From positions 812,529 through 876,528 of the forward strand of contig DATALT010000002.1 in NCBI GenBank assembly GCA_036260945.1: 64,000 nt of DNA, read 5' to 3'. Positions within the stretch are counted from its first letter, which is position 1. Each line of letters opens with the position of its first letter. Below, one piece after another: positions 1 through 8,218 of the stretch. Source of the stretch: Candidatus Babeliales bacterium (GTDB lineage: Bacteria; Babelota; Babeliae; Babelales; JACPOV01). The position numbers and the translations under genes were made by a program. The notes under the pieces were generated by a model that searched no databases, was not told where the DNA came from, and saw nothing but the letters and a program-made list of their open reading frames with translations.

Positions 1-642
1 TTAATCTTTTTTTAGAAAATCCTCAAACGACCAAAGTTCTGTTTGTACTTCTCGGGACAATTTAATGCGATGCTCATCGCAGTAAGTATTGAGCTGTTTG
101 AAAAATAATTTTGATTTTTCGTCGATTTCTTTTTGCGCATCCCTCAGATCATCGGCTGGGCCAGCATTTTTTATCAATTGAGCACCGCGCACCATCCCAA
201 AGCCACCGCCAGCCGTAGCTAGAACAATGATGCCATAACATGCGTAGCGTATATTTCTTAAGTCATTGGATATGTTTTCGGTGGCACAAGTAAATCCTAT
301 CGGCAGGATAAGTCCGATAGCAGCCATGAATGGCAATGCGATACCCGCCCCAATAGAACTCAATCCATTTGAAACACCATTCTCTTTATCATCTATGGCA
401 TCTACTATCGCTTCATTACTCGTTTTTAAATCACGAAGCATTGAAATGATCGTGTCTTTTTCTGCAACAATTCTATCGCACGAAAAAGTTTGATTAACTG
501 GATCAAAGTGATACTTCATTTGTAAAACAGCTTGAATTTTATCTATCTGGCCTTGCTTGATTGCATCGTGCATGGTTTCAATGGGATACATTGAATGCGC
601 ACATGCCAAAAATAGAAAAATCAAAGCTTTTTGTTTTATCAC
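1..642 (-). CDS. Exported membrane protein, unknown function
   Basis: I do not recognise this 213-residue protein. It starts with a short basic stretch and a hydrophobic core that looks like a Sec signal peptide, ending near an AHS sequence at residues 15-18. Two further hydrophobic segments lie at about residues 95-120 and 133-155, the second glycine-rich. The region between signal and helices is hydrophilic, and the C-terminal tail (about 160-213) is charged and probably helical. The stop codon occupies the first three bases of the window, so the gene is complete. It is the last of a minus-strand run (tyrS, a small exported protein, this gene). The layout of signal peptide plus a helix pair recurs in small proteins elsewhere in the window. 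Confidence 0.6.
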   Translation of the reverse strand: MIKQKALIFLFLACAHSMYPIETMHDAIKQGQIDKIQAVLQMKYHFDPVNQTFSCDRIVAEKDTIISMLRDLKTSNEAIVDAIDDKENGVSNGLSSIGAGIALPFMAAIGLILPIGFTCATENISNDLRNIRYACYGIIVLATAGGGFGMVRGAQLIKNAGPADDLRDAQKEIDEKSKLFFKQLNTYCDEHRIKLSREVQTELWSFEDFLKKD

Positions 643-675
643 GGTAAATTCCTAAATGCAAAAATAATATTTATG

Positions 676-954
676 TTAATTATTTGATGGAGCAAGTTTT
701 ACACCCATAGACTTAATTAATGGTTTTTCTATGATGGTGGGAGCCTCTTCATTCGTTGTTTCAGCTTTCACTTCGTAATATTTCTGAAGTGTTGCAAGAA
801 ATTCGACCATTTTTTTCGGAACGGCTCTAATTCCAATCAACAAATTATTCGTTTCGGCTTTGATTGGACCCTCATCATGAGCCGAAATAAACTGAAAAGC
901 TGAGCAAATAATAAAAACGAGACCAACGGTCCGCAATTTTAATAAATAAGACAT
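676..954 (-). CDS. Small exported protein, unknown function
   Basis: This is a 92-residue protein with an N-terminal signal peptide (hydrophobic core about residues 8-24, probable cleavage after ISA). The mature part of about 65 residues is hydrophilic and rich in Lys, Glu and Pro, with no membrane segment. A purine-rich Shine-Dalgarno-like stretch precedes the ATG. It lies 26 bases after the tyrS stop on the same strand and 33 bases before the next gene, so it may be co-transcribed with both. No family is recognisable. The signal peptide and ribosome site make it more than a chance ORF. Confidence 0.5.
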   Translation of the reverse strand: MSYLLKLRTVGLVFIICSAFQFISAHDEGPIKAETNNLLIGIRAVPKKMVEFLATLQKYYEVKAETTNEEAPTIIEKPLIKSMGVKLAPSNN

Positions 955-980
955 GTGCCGCCCCTACAATGAGTATTTGA

Positions 981-2183
981 TTATTGGATTTTGAAAATAC
1001 GATGCTTTCCAACTTTAATGTTCATCCCAGACTTCCAAGAAATCTGAGCTTTAAAATCTGTGATTGCTTCATCGTTAATTTTTACTGCCCCTGCTTCAAT
1101 CAATCTTCTTGCATCGGACGATGAACTTACTGCATCCAACGCTTTGAGCAAATCAACAATCCAAAGAGGATTTGCTAAATGTGGTGCCAACGAAACTGGT
1201 GTTGCTTGCGAATAATCTTTTTGCTGAAAAAGCGCTTCGAATTGTTCTTGTGCTTTCTTCGCTTCCTCTGGAGACCAAAAACGTGAAACAACATCGTGAG
1301 CCATTTGTTTTTTTAGTTCCATTGGATGAGTTGAGCCGCCCGCAACGCGTTCTTGCCACATGCTAATTGTTGCAGCAGGCGTATGAAGAAGAAGCTCCAT
1401 GTAGCGCCACATTAACTTATCTGAAATCGACATTAATTTTCCGTACGCTTTATCTGCAGGCTCGGTGAGACCAATATAATTGCCCAGCGATTTAGACATT
1501 TTCTGCACGCCATCAAGTCCTTCAAGCAACGGCGTTGTTATAATTACCTGTGGCTCTTGGCGATAATGTTCTTGCAAAAAACGGCCCATGAGCAAATTGA
1601 ATGTTTGATCGGTTCCGCCAAGCTCTACATCCGCTTCCAATGCGACAGAATCATATCCTTGCATGAGCGGATAAAGCAGTTCATGAAAACCAATCGGTTC
1701 ATGGCTTTTTAAACGATTTGAAAAATCTTCACGCTCTATTAAACGAGCAAGGGTCGATTTTGCACATAATTTTACAAAATCTTTAATAGAAAGCTCTGCA
1801 AGCCATTCAGAATTAAAACGAATGATCGTTTTATCAGGATCCAATATCTTTCCAACTTGCGCAAAATAGGTTGCAGTGTTATGCGCAATCTCTTCATCAG
1901 AAAGTGGTGGCCGTGTTTTTGATTTACCTGTCGGATCGCCTATGCGCGCAGTAAAATCGCCAATCAAAAAAATAACTTGATGCCCAAATTCCTGAAACTG
2001 TTTCATTTTTGAAAGCACGACTGCGTGCCCTAAATGAAGATCGGGAGCTGTGGGGTCGCACCCCAATTTAATTTTCAGCGGAACACCACGCATTAATTTT
2101 TTTTTAAGATCTTCAGGTGAAACAATTTGCACGGTGCCCATTGCAAGAAGTTCAAATTGATTATCGATCGTCGCTTGCTTCAT
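981..2183 (-). CDS. tyrS: Tyrosyl-tRNA synthetase
   Basis: Class I aminoacyl-tRNA synthetase that charges tRNA-Tyr with tyrosine using ATP in the cytoplasm. The HIGH-type motif reads HLGH at residues 50-53 and the signature loop is an intact KMSKS at 228-232. The tyrosine-pocket region with a GGTDQ sequence lies at about 189-193. An S4-like RNA-binding domain forms the C-terminus (about 337-400). The length of 400 is normal for the bacterial TyrRS subtype with a perfect KMSKS. It lies four bases downstream of the degenerate site-2 protease gene, so the two are probably one transcript. Nothing suggests loss of activity. Confidence 0.96.
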   Translation of the reverse strand: MKQATIDNQFELLAMGTVQIVSPEDLKKKLMRGVPLKIKLGCDPTAPDLHLGHAVVLSKMKQFQEFGHQVIFLIGDFTARIGDPTGKSKTRPPLSDEEIAHNTATYFAQVGKILDPDKTIIRFNSEWLAELSIKDFVKLCAKSTLARLIEREDFSNRLKSHEPIGFHELLYPLMQGYDSVALEADVELGGTDQTFNLLMGRFLQEHYRQEPQVIITTPLLEGLDGVQKMSKSLGNYIGLTEPADKAYGKLMSISDKLMWRYMELLLHTPAATISMWQERVAGGSTHPMELKKQMAHDVVSRFWSPEEAKKAQEQFEALFQQKDYSQATPVSLAPHLANPLWIVDLLKALDAVSSSSDARRLIEAGAVKINDEAITDFKAQISWKSGMNIKVGKHRIFKIQ

Positions 2184-2187
2184 ATAA

Positions 2188-2898
2188 TTACGAAGCTCCT
2201 AAAAATGATGATATAAAAAAACCAAGATATGAAATTCCGTTCAAAGCAACCATGCGCAATGAATAGGTAAAGAATATAATAAAAAAGAGAGGAATAATAA
2301 TACTCATAAGTTCGCCCTCTTTAAATAGATCATTGTCAGGAAAAAAAGTGACTGCAACAAATCTAAAGCCATCTAATATCAAGCTCAAGACGCCCATGAT
2401 AATACTTAAATAGATCATTACCACCAATAAAAGTGTTAACGCGAGCATCCAAGAAGAATCGGCGCTCACGCAACCAGCAAGAGCATTAAGAGAGAGATAA
2501 CCAGAATGAGCCATCTTCATTGCAGTGGTAACAAGTTCTGTGCCGCAGATGCGCAAAAGAAGAATGAGCGCTGACAGTGCCACAAAAAAGTAGGCAACGC
2601 AGCGAGATAAGTAGACGACTGCACGGCGCCACATGGTTGGCAGATTGAGCGGATTAAGAGGAATGAAGCGAACCCAGCCAATGCCTGCATACATAAAAAA
2701 AAGAGCGCCAAGGGGATCGACATGTACAAAAGGATCCCAAGAATAATAGCCAACTTGCGCAGGTGTATCATCCCCCATTTTATGAGCCGCCCACGCTTGA
2801 GCATAACCGGAAGTTGTCGTGCTCACAATATAAGCAAACGCAAACGAAACAAACGCGATAATTGTTTCAGCAGTTTTTAATGAAATCATAGTATTCAC
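2188..2898 (-). CDS. Site-2 protease-like membrane protein lacking zinc motif
   Basis: This 236-residue polytopic membrane protein resembles the small bacterial site-2 protease (M50, YwhC-like) family. The family is recognised from the GDxTP segment just after the first helix, the following HVDPLG and the GWxxxxPLNP block at about residues 75-85. In active members the first helix carries HExxH, normally HEFAHAW followed by the GDxTP region. Here the aligned residues are S-G-Y-A-Q-A-W, so both histidines and the glutamate are missing. The C-terminal LDG zinc ligand motif is also absent. The protein is therefore probably a non-catalytic homologue with about five helices. Family assignment is by eye. 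The gene is immediately upstream of tyrS. Confidence 0.65.
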   Translation of the reverse strand: MNTMISLKTAETIIAFVSFAFAYIVSTTTSGYAQAWAAHKMGDDTPAQVGYYSWDPFVHVDPLGALFFMYAGIGWVRFIPLNPLNLPTMWRRAVVYLSRCVAYFFVALSALILLLRICGTELVTTAMKMAHSGYLSLNALAGCVSADSSWMLALTLLLVVMIYLSIIMGVLSLILDGFRFVAVTFFPDNDLFKEGELMSIIIPLFFIIFFTYSLRMVALNGISYLGFFISSFLGAS

Positions 2899-2933
2899 TC
2901 GATTTATAAAGACTATTTTTCTCCAGTTTAGGA

Positions 2934-2966
2934 AAAATGGGTAAATCGGTCAAATTGACCCATTTT
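2934..2966. promoter_or_regulatory. Overlapping palindromes in divergent intergenic region
   Basis: Between the divergent genes at 2898 (minus) and 3037 (plus), a 9-base arm at 2934-2942 is exactly complementary to 2958-2966. Inside it, 2948-2960 forms a second 13-base palindrome (GGTCAA-A-TTGACC). The inner right arm also reads as a possible -35 element. The two palindromes are mutually exclusive, as might be expected of an operator or an RNA switch. This is a structural observation only, and no regulator is known. Confidence 0.3.
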
Positions 2967-3036
2967 AAGAACTTTGCCAAAATTATTGCTTTGGATAAAC
3001 TACGAACTCGTTCAAGGTAAATTAAAGGAGTTTTAA

Positions 3037-5346
3037 ATGAAGCAAACAAAAAAAACAGTTCAACAGCAGGCAAAGCCTCAACCGGCGCACGAGGAATTTT
3101 TTAAGCCTTCAGCGATAACGCGACTTCAATTTGCTCTCTCTCTTTTAGCAATTACCGTCTTACCTTTTCTCTTTTATTACCCGTCTCTCCATTACGATTT
3201 CCAATTTGATGATATTATTAACATACAGCGTTATTACAATATTCGGCATCATGGATTTTCCGATTTCTTTCTTGCGTATGCTCGATGGATTAGCGGATGG
3301 ATCAATTCAATTCATTATAAAATTGGAAAATTTGATCCATTTAGCTATAGACTTTTTAATGTTGCTGCACACACCTTCACCGGTGTCGTTGTTTTCTTTT
3401 TTATATTTTATGCTCTTTCTTTAATTACGCGTCGCAACTTTTTTACCGAAAACAGGCTTGGGATCGCTTTTTGCACTGCAGCTCTATTCGTGTTGCATCC
3501 CGTGCAAACGCAAACAGTTTCGTATGTTATTCAAGGACAACTTGAAGGGCTTGCGACACTATTTACCGTTGCGATTTGCCTTATCTTCTTGTCACTTACT
3601 CAAGCAAAAAGATTTTTGGCAAAAGCATTTCTTTTTATGTTCCTCTTAACGCTCGGCCTTTTATCATCCGGCACAAAGGAAATTGCTATTGTTTCTCCCT
3701 TATTGACACTTCTTTGCGATTGGTTTTTTATCGCACAGGGCAATTGGCAATCGCTTAAATCAAGACTTTGGATTCACGTATCGCTTATGACGGTTGTTTG
3801 GGGAATGTATCTTTATTATCTCAAGCCAAGTTTTTTTACGAATGCCATAGGCTTGCAAATGCAAGCGCGTAATAATATCGGGAATATACTTACACAAAAC
3901 CAATCAGATCCTATTAAACCCCTCCATTTTTTTATTTCGCAATTTAAAGTTATCACTCACTATATTGTTATGTTCGTTTGGCCGTTTGATATCAGTGTTG
4001 AATACGATTGGAAATTAGTCTCAAGTTTTTTTGCACCCGATTGCATTCTATTTTTTCTTCTGCTTTCGGGTTGTGCATTCGCTATTGGTCGTTTGCTTTA
4101 TCGAGATAGAACATCGATTATTGGATTTGCAGCTTTATGGTTTGCGATCGCTATCGCCCCTCGCTCATCAATAATACCCTCTTCGGAATTGCTCGTGGAT
4201 TATAAAACCTATCTTGCATCTTTTGGGGTGCTTTTTTTACTCGCATGCGCACTCGTTAAACTAAATCAAATCCTTTTAGATGCGCTTGAAAAAAAATCAC
4301 CGAAGTTTGCTCATCCTGCAATCAATTATCTTTTTGCTTTGCTTCTCTGCCTTCCATTGGGATACATGACAACCGAAAGAAATAAAGTTTGGAGATCCGG
4401 CGAAGATTTTTGGACAAACATTATCAAAAATGCTCCCATGAAAGCGCGCGCTTATAATAATTTAGGCGTAGCAATTTCTGAACAAGGGCGCATGGCCGAA
4501 TCTATTCCTCTTTATAAAAAAGCGATCGATATGGATCGCAATTATCCAGATCCTTGGAATAATTTGGCGGTTGCTTATTCTGCGACTAATAAAATCGACC
4601 TGGCAATTGAGACGATGAAGCAAGCCCTCAATATTCACCGCAATTATCCTGAGGGATACAATAATCTCGCTTCATTCTTTATCGCAAAAAAAGATTATGA
4701 AAATGCTGAAAAGATGCTACAAATTGCATTACAGCTTCGTTCATATTATGGAAAGGCCTATTTCAATTACGGAAAAATGTATATGGACCAAGGAAAGTAT
4801 GACCTCGCACTCCAATCATTTAAAGACGCTTGCACCAAAGGAGATCTTGATAATGTAGCCGGATTCACCGTACTTGCAACCATGGCAATGGCAATGCAAA
4901 AATACCAAGAGGCCATTCTTGCCTATCAAAAATTACTCGAATTTGACCCAACCTCCTACGATCACACCTTCAATTTGGCCTATGCATACACCATGAATCA
5001 ACAATATCCTGAAGCGATACAAATTTATCGTTTCTTAGTAAATCGAAACTTAAACGATGGAAGATCTTGGTACAATATGGCTGAATGCTATGTTCGCACA
5101 AAAGATTTACAAAGCGCGCTTGACTCATTCCAAATGGCAAAGCGCCTCAACTTTCAAATGGCAAACCTCGAGCTTCGCATCGCAGCATGTTTGCACGATT
5201 TAGGAAAACAGCACGAGGCGAGAGACATTCTTGCATCTTACGTGCAAAAACCCGATGTGCCTGACGATTTGAAAAATTCTGCGCGTGCGATTTTAACTGA
5301 ATTGGATAGAAGATTGCAACCACCTAGCCAAACTGCAGCTTCCTAA
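3037..5346 (+). CDS. TMTC-like polytopic membrane protein with C-terminal TPR repeats
   Basis: This 769-residue protein has a basic N-terminal tail, then about 10-11 membrane helices (about residues 28-455), then a tetratricopeptide array from about residue 469 to 760. The membrane half looks like a GT-C glycosyltransferase fold of the TMTC/DUF1736 type. It has an acidic FDD in the first external loop (about residues 56-58) and a typical LHPVQT motif (about 152-157). The TPR part contains at least eight 34-residue units with the usual NNL-A-Y-A spacing. Such proteins are suspected of transferring sugar from a lipid carrier to proteins, but activity here is an inference. A good AAAGGAG precedes the ATG, and a hairpin terminator follows at 5367. 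Confidence 0.8.
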   Translation: MKQTKKTVQQQAKPQPAHEEFFKPSAITRLQFALSLLAITVLPFLFYYPSLHYDFQFDDIINIQRYYNIRHHGFSDFFLAYARWISGWINSIHYKIGKFDPFSYRLFNVAAHTFTGVVVFFFIFYALSLITRRNFFTENRLGIAFCTAALFVLHPVQTQTVSYVIQGQLEGLATLFTVAICLIFLSLTQAKRFLAKAFLFMFLLTLGLLSSGTKEIAIVSPLLTLLCDWFFIAQGNWQSLKSRLWIHVSLMTVVWGMYLYYLKPSFFTNAIGLQMQARNNIGNILTQNQSDPIKPLHFFISQFKVITHYIVMFVWPFDISVEYDWKLVSSFFAPDCILFFLLLSGCAFAIGRLLYRDRTSIIGFAALWFAIAIAPRSSIIPSSELLVDYKTYLASFGVLFLLACALVKLNQILLDALEKKSPKFAHPAINYLFALLLCLPLGYMTTERNKVWRSGEDFWTNIIKNAPMKARAYNNLGVAISEQGRMAESIPLYKKAIDMDRNYPDPWNNLAVAYSATNKIDLAIETMKQALNIHRNYPEGYNNLASFFIAKKDYENAEKMLQIALQLRSYYGKAYFNYGKMYMDQGKYDLALQSFKDACTKGDLDNVAGFTVLATMAMAMQKYQEAILAYQKLLEFDPTSYDHTFNLAYAYTMNQQYPEAIQIYRFLVNRNLNDGRSWYNMAECYVRTKDLQSALDSFQMAKRLNFQMANLELRIAACLHDLGKQHEARDILASYVQKPDVPDDLKNSARAILTELDRRLQPPSQTAAS

Positions 5347-5366
5347 ATAGGCTCTCGATAAAATTA

Positions 5367-5416
5367 CCTCCGCAAGTAGAATCAAATAATGATTTTCATC
5401 TTGCGGAGGATTTTTT
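5367..5416 (+). terminator. Intrinsic terminator after TPR gene
   Basis: The ten-base arms CCTCCGCAAG (5367-5376) and CTTGCGGAGG (5400-5409) are perfectly complementary. The loop contains a further short AATCA/TGATT pair, and six Ts follow. The 3' arm contains GGAGG and could also serve as the ribosome site of the small ORF starting at 5417, so folding would hide that site. Confidence 0.65.
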
Positions 5417-5759
5417 ATGAAACTTTTTTCGTTGCTTCTTTGGACATTATTTTTGAATAATCCACAAAATTTATTTTCTTTTCCATTGGATAATGTTCCA
5501 AAGCCACTATTATTTACGGGCGCAGTATTCACCCGCTTTTGTAGGGGAACTCTGCTATTTAATATGATAGCTCATAATGCGTCTCCCTCAAGATCTACCG
5601 GAAAGATTCGATTTCTCCTGCAGAGCAACAAGACGGACTTAACTATTCGCGGGTGCAACTGTAAAATTCTTTACAGAACCTCGCGTGTGCTTGGGAATCT
5701 CGATCGTGTTACTCGGTCTTTCAGGCTTACTATTAAATAAGGCGGCGCGCTCCTCCTGA
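5417..5759 (+). pseudogene. Probable frameshifted small exported membrane protein
   Basis: An ORF starting at 5417 after a GGAGG opens with a plausible signal peptide (MKLFSLLLWTLFL). From about codon 50 it becomes arginine-rich and unlike its neighbours, ending at 5740. In the +1 frame, from about 5643 to 5759, the sequence instead encodes FAGATVKFFTEP, then a clear membrane helix (VCLGISIVLLGLSGLLL) and a short basic tail. A signal peptide followed by a C-terminal helix is the pattern of the five genes downstream. The simplest reading is a member of that group broken by one or more frameshifts. Alternatively, only the first frame is translated, or neither. Confidence 0.4.
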
Positions 5760-5841
5760 TTCGCAACGATTACCCCAACGCATTCTGGGGACTAAAAAAA
5801 TAAACCTAATATAACAGTTTTCTGTATAAAATTAGCCCAAC

Positions 5842-5870
5842 TTGACAGATCTGCACTACCATGATAATTT
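5842..5870 (+). promoter_or_regulatory. Sigma-70-type promoter for small membrane-protein cluster
   Basis: A perfect TTGACA at 5842-5847 and TAATTT at 5865-5870 are separated by 17 bases. Transcription would begin near 5877, downstream of the ATG at 5861. This supports the ATG at 5924 as the real start of the next gene. Confidence 0.6.
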
Positions 5871-5923
5871 ATAATAGAAATATTAGAATAAGGCTGAGTA
5901 TTACTTTATTAATTGGAAAACCT

Positions 5924-6247
5924 ATGAAAAAAAATATAAAAAAATTACTATGCGCAGCTCTTTTTTTGGCTATAAGTTCACAAATGCTGCCCGCTGAAGG
6001 CTGGAATATACCATTAGTTTCAAAATTCTCAGAATTTACTAAAACGCGCCAAGCGGCCATATTTGTTTGCGGGGTTTGGACAGTTGCCTCTCTTGCGGAA
6101 AGCTATAATTGGTATAAGGATGAAACCTATCAGCCGGCACAGACACGCAAAAAAGGAATTTTGATTAATGCAGCAATGGCCCCAGCTGCTATAGGTTTAG
6201 GTTTGGCAATCTATGCTTGGCCGCATTTAAAATCACTTTATTCATAA
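5924..6247 (+). CDS. Small exported two-helix membrane protein
   Basis: A 107-residue protein using the ATG at 5924. An upstream in-frame ATG at 5861 lies before the predicted transcription start and would bury the signal peptide. A lysine-rich N-terminus and hydrophobic core end near LPAEG (about residues 22-26). The mature part has hydrophobic segments at about 43-58 and 80-98, separated by a polar Trp/Tyr-rich loop with several lysines. No family is recognised. It is the first intact member of a run of five similarly built genes up to 8039, and probably inserts both helices after signal cleavage. Confidence 0.55.
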   Translation: MKKNIKKLLCAALFLAISSQMLPAEGWNIPLVSKFSEFTKTRQAAIFVCGVWTVASLAESYNWYKDETYQPAQTRKKGILINAAMAPAAIGLGLAIYAWPHLKSLYS

Positions 6248-6329
6248 TAATTTTTCAATATTAATTCCCCTCTTTTTCTATATAATTCTTTAAGTATTTT
6301 CGCTCTTTAATTTTGGTTGAAAGGATTAG

Positions 6330-6680
6330 ATGAAATTACTTAAAGGAATAGTTTTAATTATCTTAATTTTACTTTTTGCTAATTCAAATCAGCAAATTCT
6401 GGCAGCTCAAAAATCCCAGGGATGGACGGTAAAAAAAGCTACCTTTTTTGGCGCAAAAATAGCACTATTGGGCACGGCAGGATACATCACTTATTTTTCA
6501 GGCTCCGCTCTATGGGAACACCTCAAACGTATTGATCTTCAAGCAAATCGAAGAAAAATTTACCAAGAATCGTACGATCATCCATGGATTGCCCTTGGCG
6601 TCACTGCGCTCATTGTTTACGCTGGCTATTATCTCATGAACTCATGCTTAGATGATGTAAAATCCCCTTCTGAAAGCTAA
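6330..6680 (+). CDS. Small exported two-helix membrane protein
   Basis: This 116-residue protein is preceded by GAAAGGA six bases before the ATG. The signal peptide core is very hydrophobic (residues 5-18, probable cleavage near LAAQ). Membrane segments follow at about residues 42-60 and 87-105. Between them is a highly charged loop (HLKRIDLQANRRKIYQ), and the tail is acidic. Architecture matches the genes on either side, but sequence similarity is too low to call them homologues by eye. Function is unknown. Confidence 0.6.
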   Translation: MKLLKGIVLIILILLFANSNQQILAAQKSQGWTVKKATFFGAKIALLGTAGYITYFSGSALWEHLKRIDLQANRRKIYQESYDHPWIALGVTALIVYAGYYLMNSCLDDVKSPSES

Positions 6681-6772
6681 TCGCCTTAAAAGATAGCGGA
6701 GTATAATATTTGCCATATTTGATTATTTTTTCAATAATGGTAAATTTATATTAGTAAATACTTGGAGGTTAT

Positions 6773-7210
6773 ATGATATTTCTTAAAAGATTTAAATTAC
6801 AGTTTTCGCTTCTCGCACTTTGTGCCGTGTCAACGCAAACCCTGCCAGTAAGTTATTTTGAGCGCCTTACAATTGAAACACCAAGCCAAGCAACAAGCGC
6901 ATTATTAGCTCTCGGCGCTACCGCCGCTTGCAGCCTCTATTGCGGACGCATGGCGTACGATTTAATCGATGCACAAAATAAACAAACTGCACGTAATATT
7001 GAATTCAATCAACTGTCTTACATCGGAAATTTTTTTTCGAAAGCAAGCAATATTATTTTTCGTACTAGAAGGCAAAATCCTGGAAATGCAGGCAATCCAC
7101 CTCAATCAGTCAACTACGCTCCTTATATCTGGAGTACTATTTCGGGGTTTGCTTTATTGCGCAGCGCTGTGCTTGCTCGATCACTGTATGATTATTGTAT
7201 CAAAGCATAA
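6773..7210 (+). CDS. Small exported two-helix membrane protein
   Basis: A 145-residue protein with a good TTGGAGG site seven bases before the ATG. A signal peptide (residues 1-25, ending near TLPVS) is followed by a helix at about 41-60. A longer loop rich in Asn, Gln and Arg follows, including an NPGNAGNPP stretch, then a C-terminal helix at about 118-135. It has the signal-helix-loop-helix plan of its neighbours with a larger loop. No known family was recognised. Confidence 0.6.
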   Translation: MIFLKRFKLQFSLLALCAVSTQTLPVSYFERLTIETPSQATSALLALGATAACSLYCGRMAYDLIDAQNKQTARNIEFNQLSYIGNFFSKASNIIFRTRRQNPGNAGNPPQSVNYAPYIWSTISGFALLRSAVLARSLYDYCIKA

Positions 7211-7362
7211 GACACATCTGTTTGAAATCTAAATATCTCTTTTTTAACCAAATCTGGCAGACTCATATTTTTTTTATAACCATAAATTGCTCTCGTTAAT
7301 TGCATAACACGCAAGAAACGATTATTATAAACACAGGAAATAATTAAACAAATAAGGCAATT

Positions 7363-7677
7363 ATGAAATTAGTGCGACAATTAACTCTCATACTTTTAGC
7401 AACCTGTTCGATAGCCCATGGAAATCCAACAGGGCAGATAGACAAATATAAAACTCCTGCCGTCTTTGCTTTGCAGACACTTCTAGCTGGTGTGGGAATT
7501 TCCGGATTATATATAGCATCCAAACTGGAGGACAAAGGGAGACAGCTGGCGCAAAATAATCATTATTGTGCGGGCAACACCCTACGCTTCATTAGCTACG
7601 GCACTGGCATAACGTCTTCAGCGGCTATTATTGCAAGCTACGTGGTTGGCTCGGGAATAGTAATAGACCGGGATTAA
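7363..7677 (+). CDS. Small exported two-helix membrane protein
   Basis: This 104-residue protein has a short signal peptide (core residues 7-18, cleavage near AHG). Hydrophobic segments at about 34-50 and 77-97 are glycine- and alanine-rich, and a polar loop with two cysteines or near-cysteines lies between. The ribosome site (AAGG) is weak. It is co-oriented with the neighbouring small membrane proteins. About 150 AT-rich bases separate it from the gene before, so it may have its own promoter. Function is unknown. Confidence 0.55.
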   Translation: MKLVRQLTLILLATCSIAHGNPTGQIDKYKTPAVFALQTLLAGVGISGLYIASKLEDKGRQLAQNNHYCAGNTLRFISYGTGITSSAAIIASYVVGSGIVIDRD

Positions 7678-7745
7678 ATCACCAATAACTAATCTTTAGT
7701 ACCGTCCAATAGAATTTATTCAAAACTCAATCAAATCAAAAATAT

Positions 7746-8039
7746 ATGAAAATATCAAACAAGATTAGTTTACTTATTGTTGGATTGTTGATAAATCAAT
7801 CCTGGGCATATAGCCAACCACCAGATGAAAGCGATTTGAATAAACAAATCACCGCTGGCATAGGAGTTGCTTCTTGTTCTCTTGTTATGGCAGCAGCGTG
7901 TTTTGATACAGCTAAACATCACTGTTATCAAAATAATTATGAAAAATATGGAAAGATCTGTGGTTACGCCAGTAGCGTTTGCCTTGCAACCGGATCGATC
8001 CTTTTTTTGGGAATACTTTTGCCCAGAAAAGATCGGTGA
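7746..8039 (+). CDS. Small exported two-helix membrane protein
   Basis: A 97-residue protein with signal peptide (core residues 7-16, cleavage near WAYS). It has a helix at about 35-52, a Cys/His/Tyr-rich loop (several of C, H and Y between residues 48 and 72), and a second helix at about 74-92 ending in a basic tail. Five cysteines are concentrated in and around the helix pair, which could form disulfides in the periplasm. No clear Shine-Dalgarno precedes the ATG. It is the last of the cluster before valS. Confidence 0.5.
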   Translation: MKISNKISLLIVGLLINQSWAYSQPPDESDLNKQITAGIGVASCSLVMAAACFDTAKHHCYQNNYEKYGKICGYASSVCLATGSILFLGILLPRKDR

Positions 8040-8145
8040 TAAATTACCTTTATCTTTCCATCGTTACTCCGTGAGCAATGCTGGCTGATAATTAGAAAGA
8101 ATAAACGTCATCAGAGCGTTGAGAAAGCTGAAAAAAATAGTATTT

Positions 8146-8174
8146 TTGACCGTCCTTAATGATTCGTTTAAACT
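8146..8174 (+). promoter_or_regulatory. Promoter for valS
   Basis: TTGACC at 8146-8151 and TAAACT at 8169-8174 with 17-base spacing. It lies 45 bases upstream of the valS ATG in an otherwise non-coding gap. Confidence 0.5.
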
Positions 8175-8218
8175 ATGAACATTAGATAGTTTTTTAAATA
8201 CTTACCAGCGGTTCATTC

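Noticed and set aside
5293..5532. Minus-strand 79-codon frame antisense to the TPR gene end
   Set aside because: It runs through the terminator hairpin, has no ribosome site and has no protein-like features.
5773..5790. CCCCA/TGGGG hairpin as a terminator for the broken gene
   Set aside because: It is followed by an A-run, not a T-run, on the plus strand, and no minus-strand gene would use it.
5861..5923. Upstream in-frame ATG at 5861 as start of the small membrane protein
   Set aside because: It lies within the promoter (5842-5870) before the predicted transcription start and would bury the signal peptide. The ATG at 5924 fits better.
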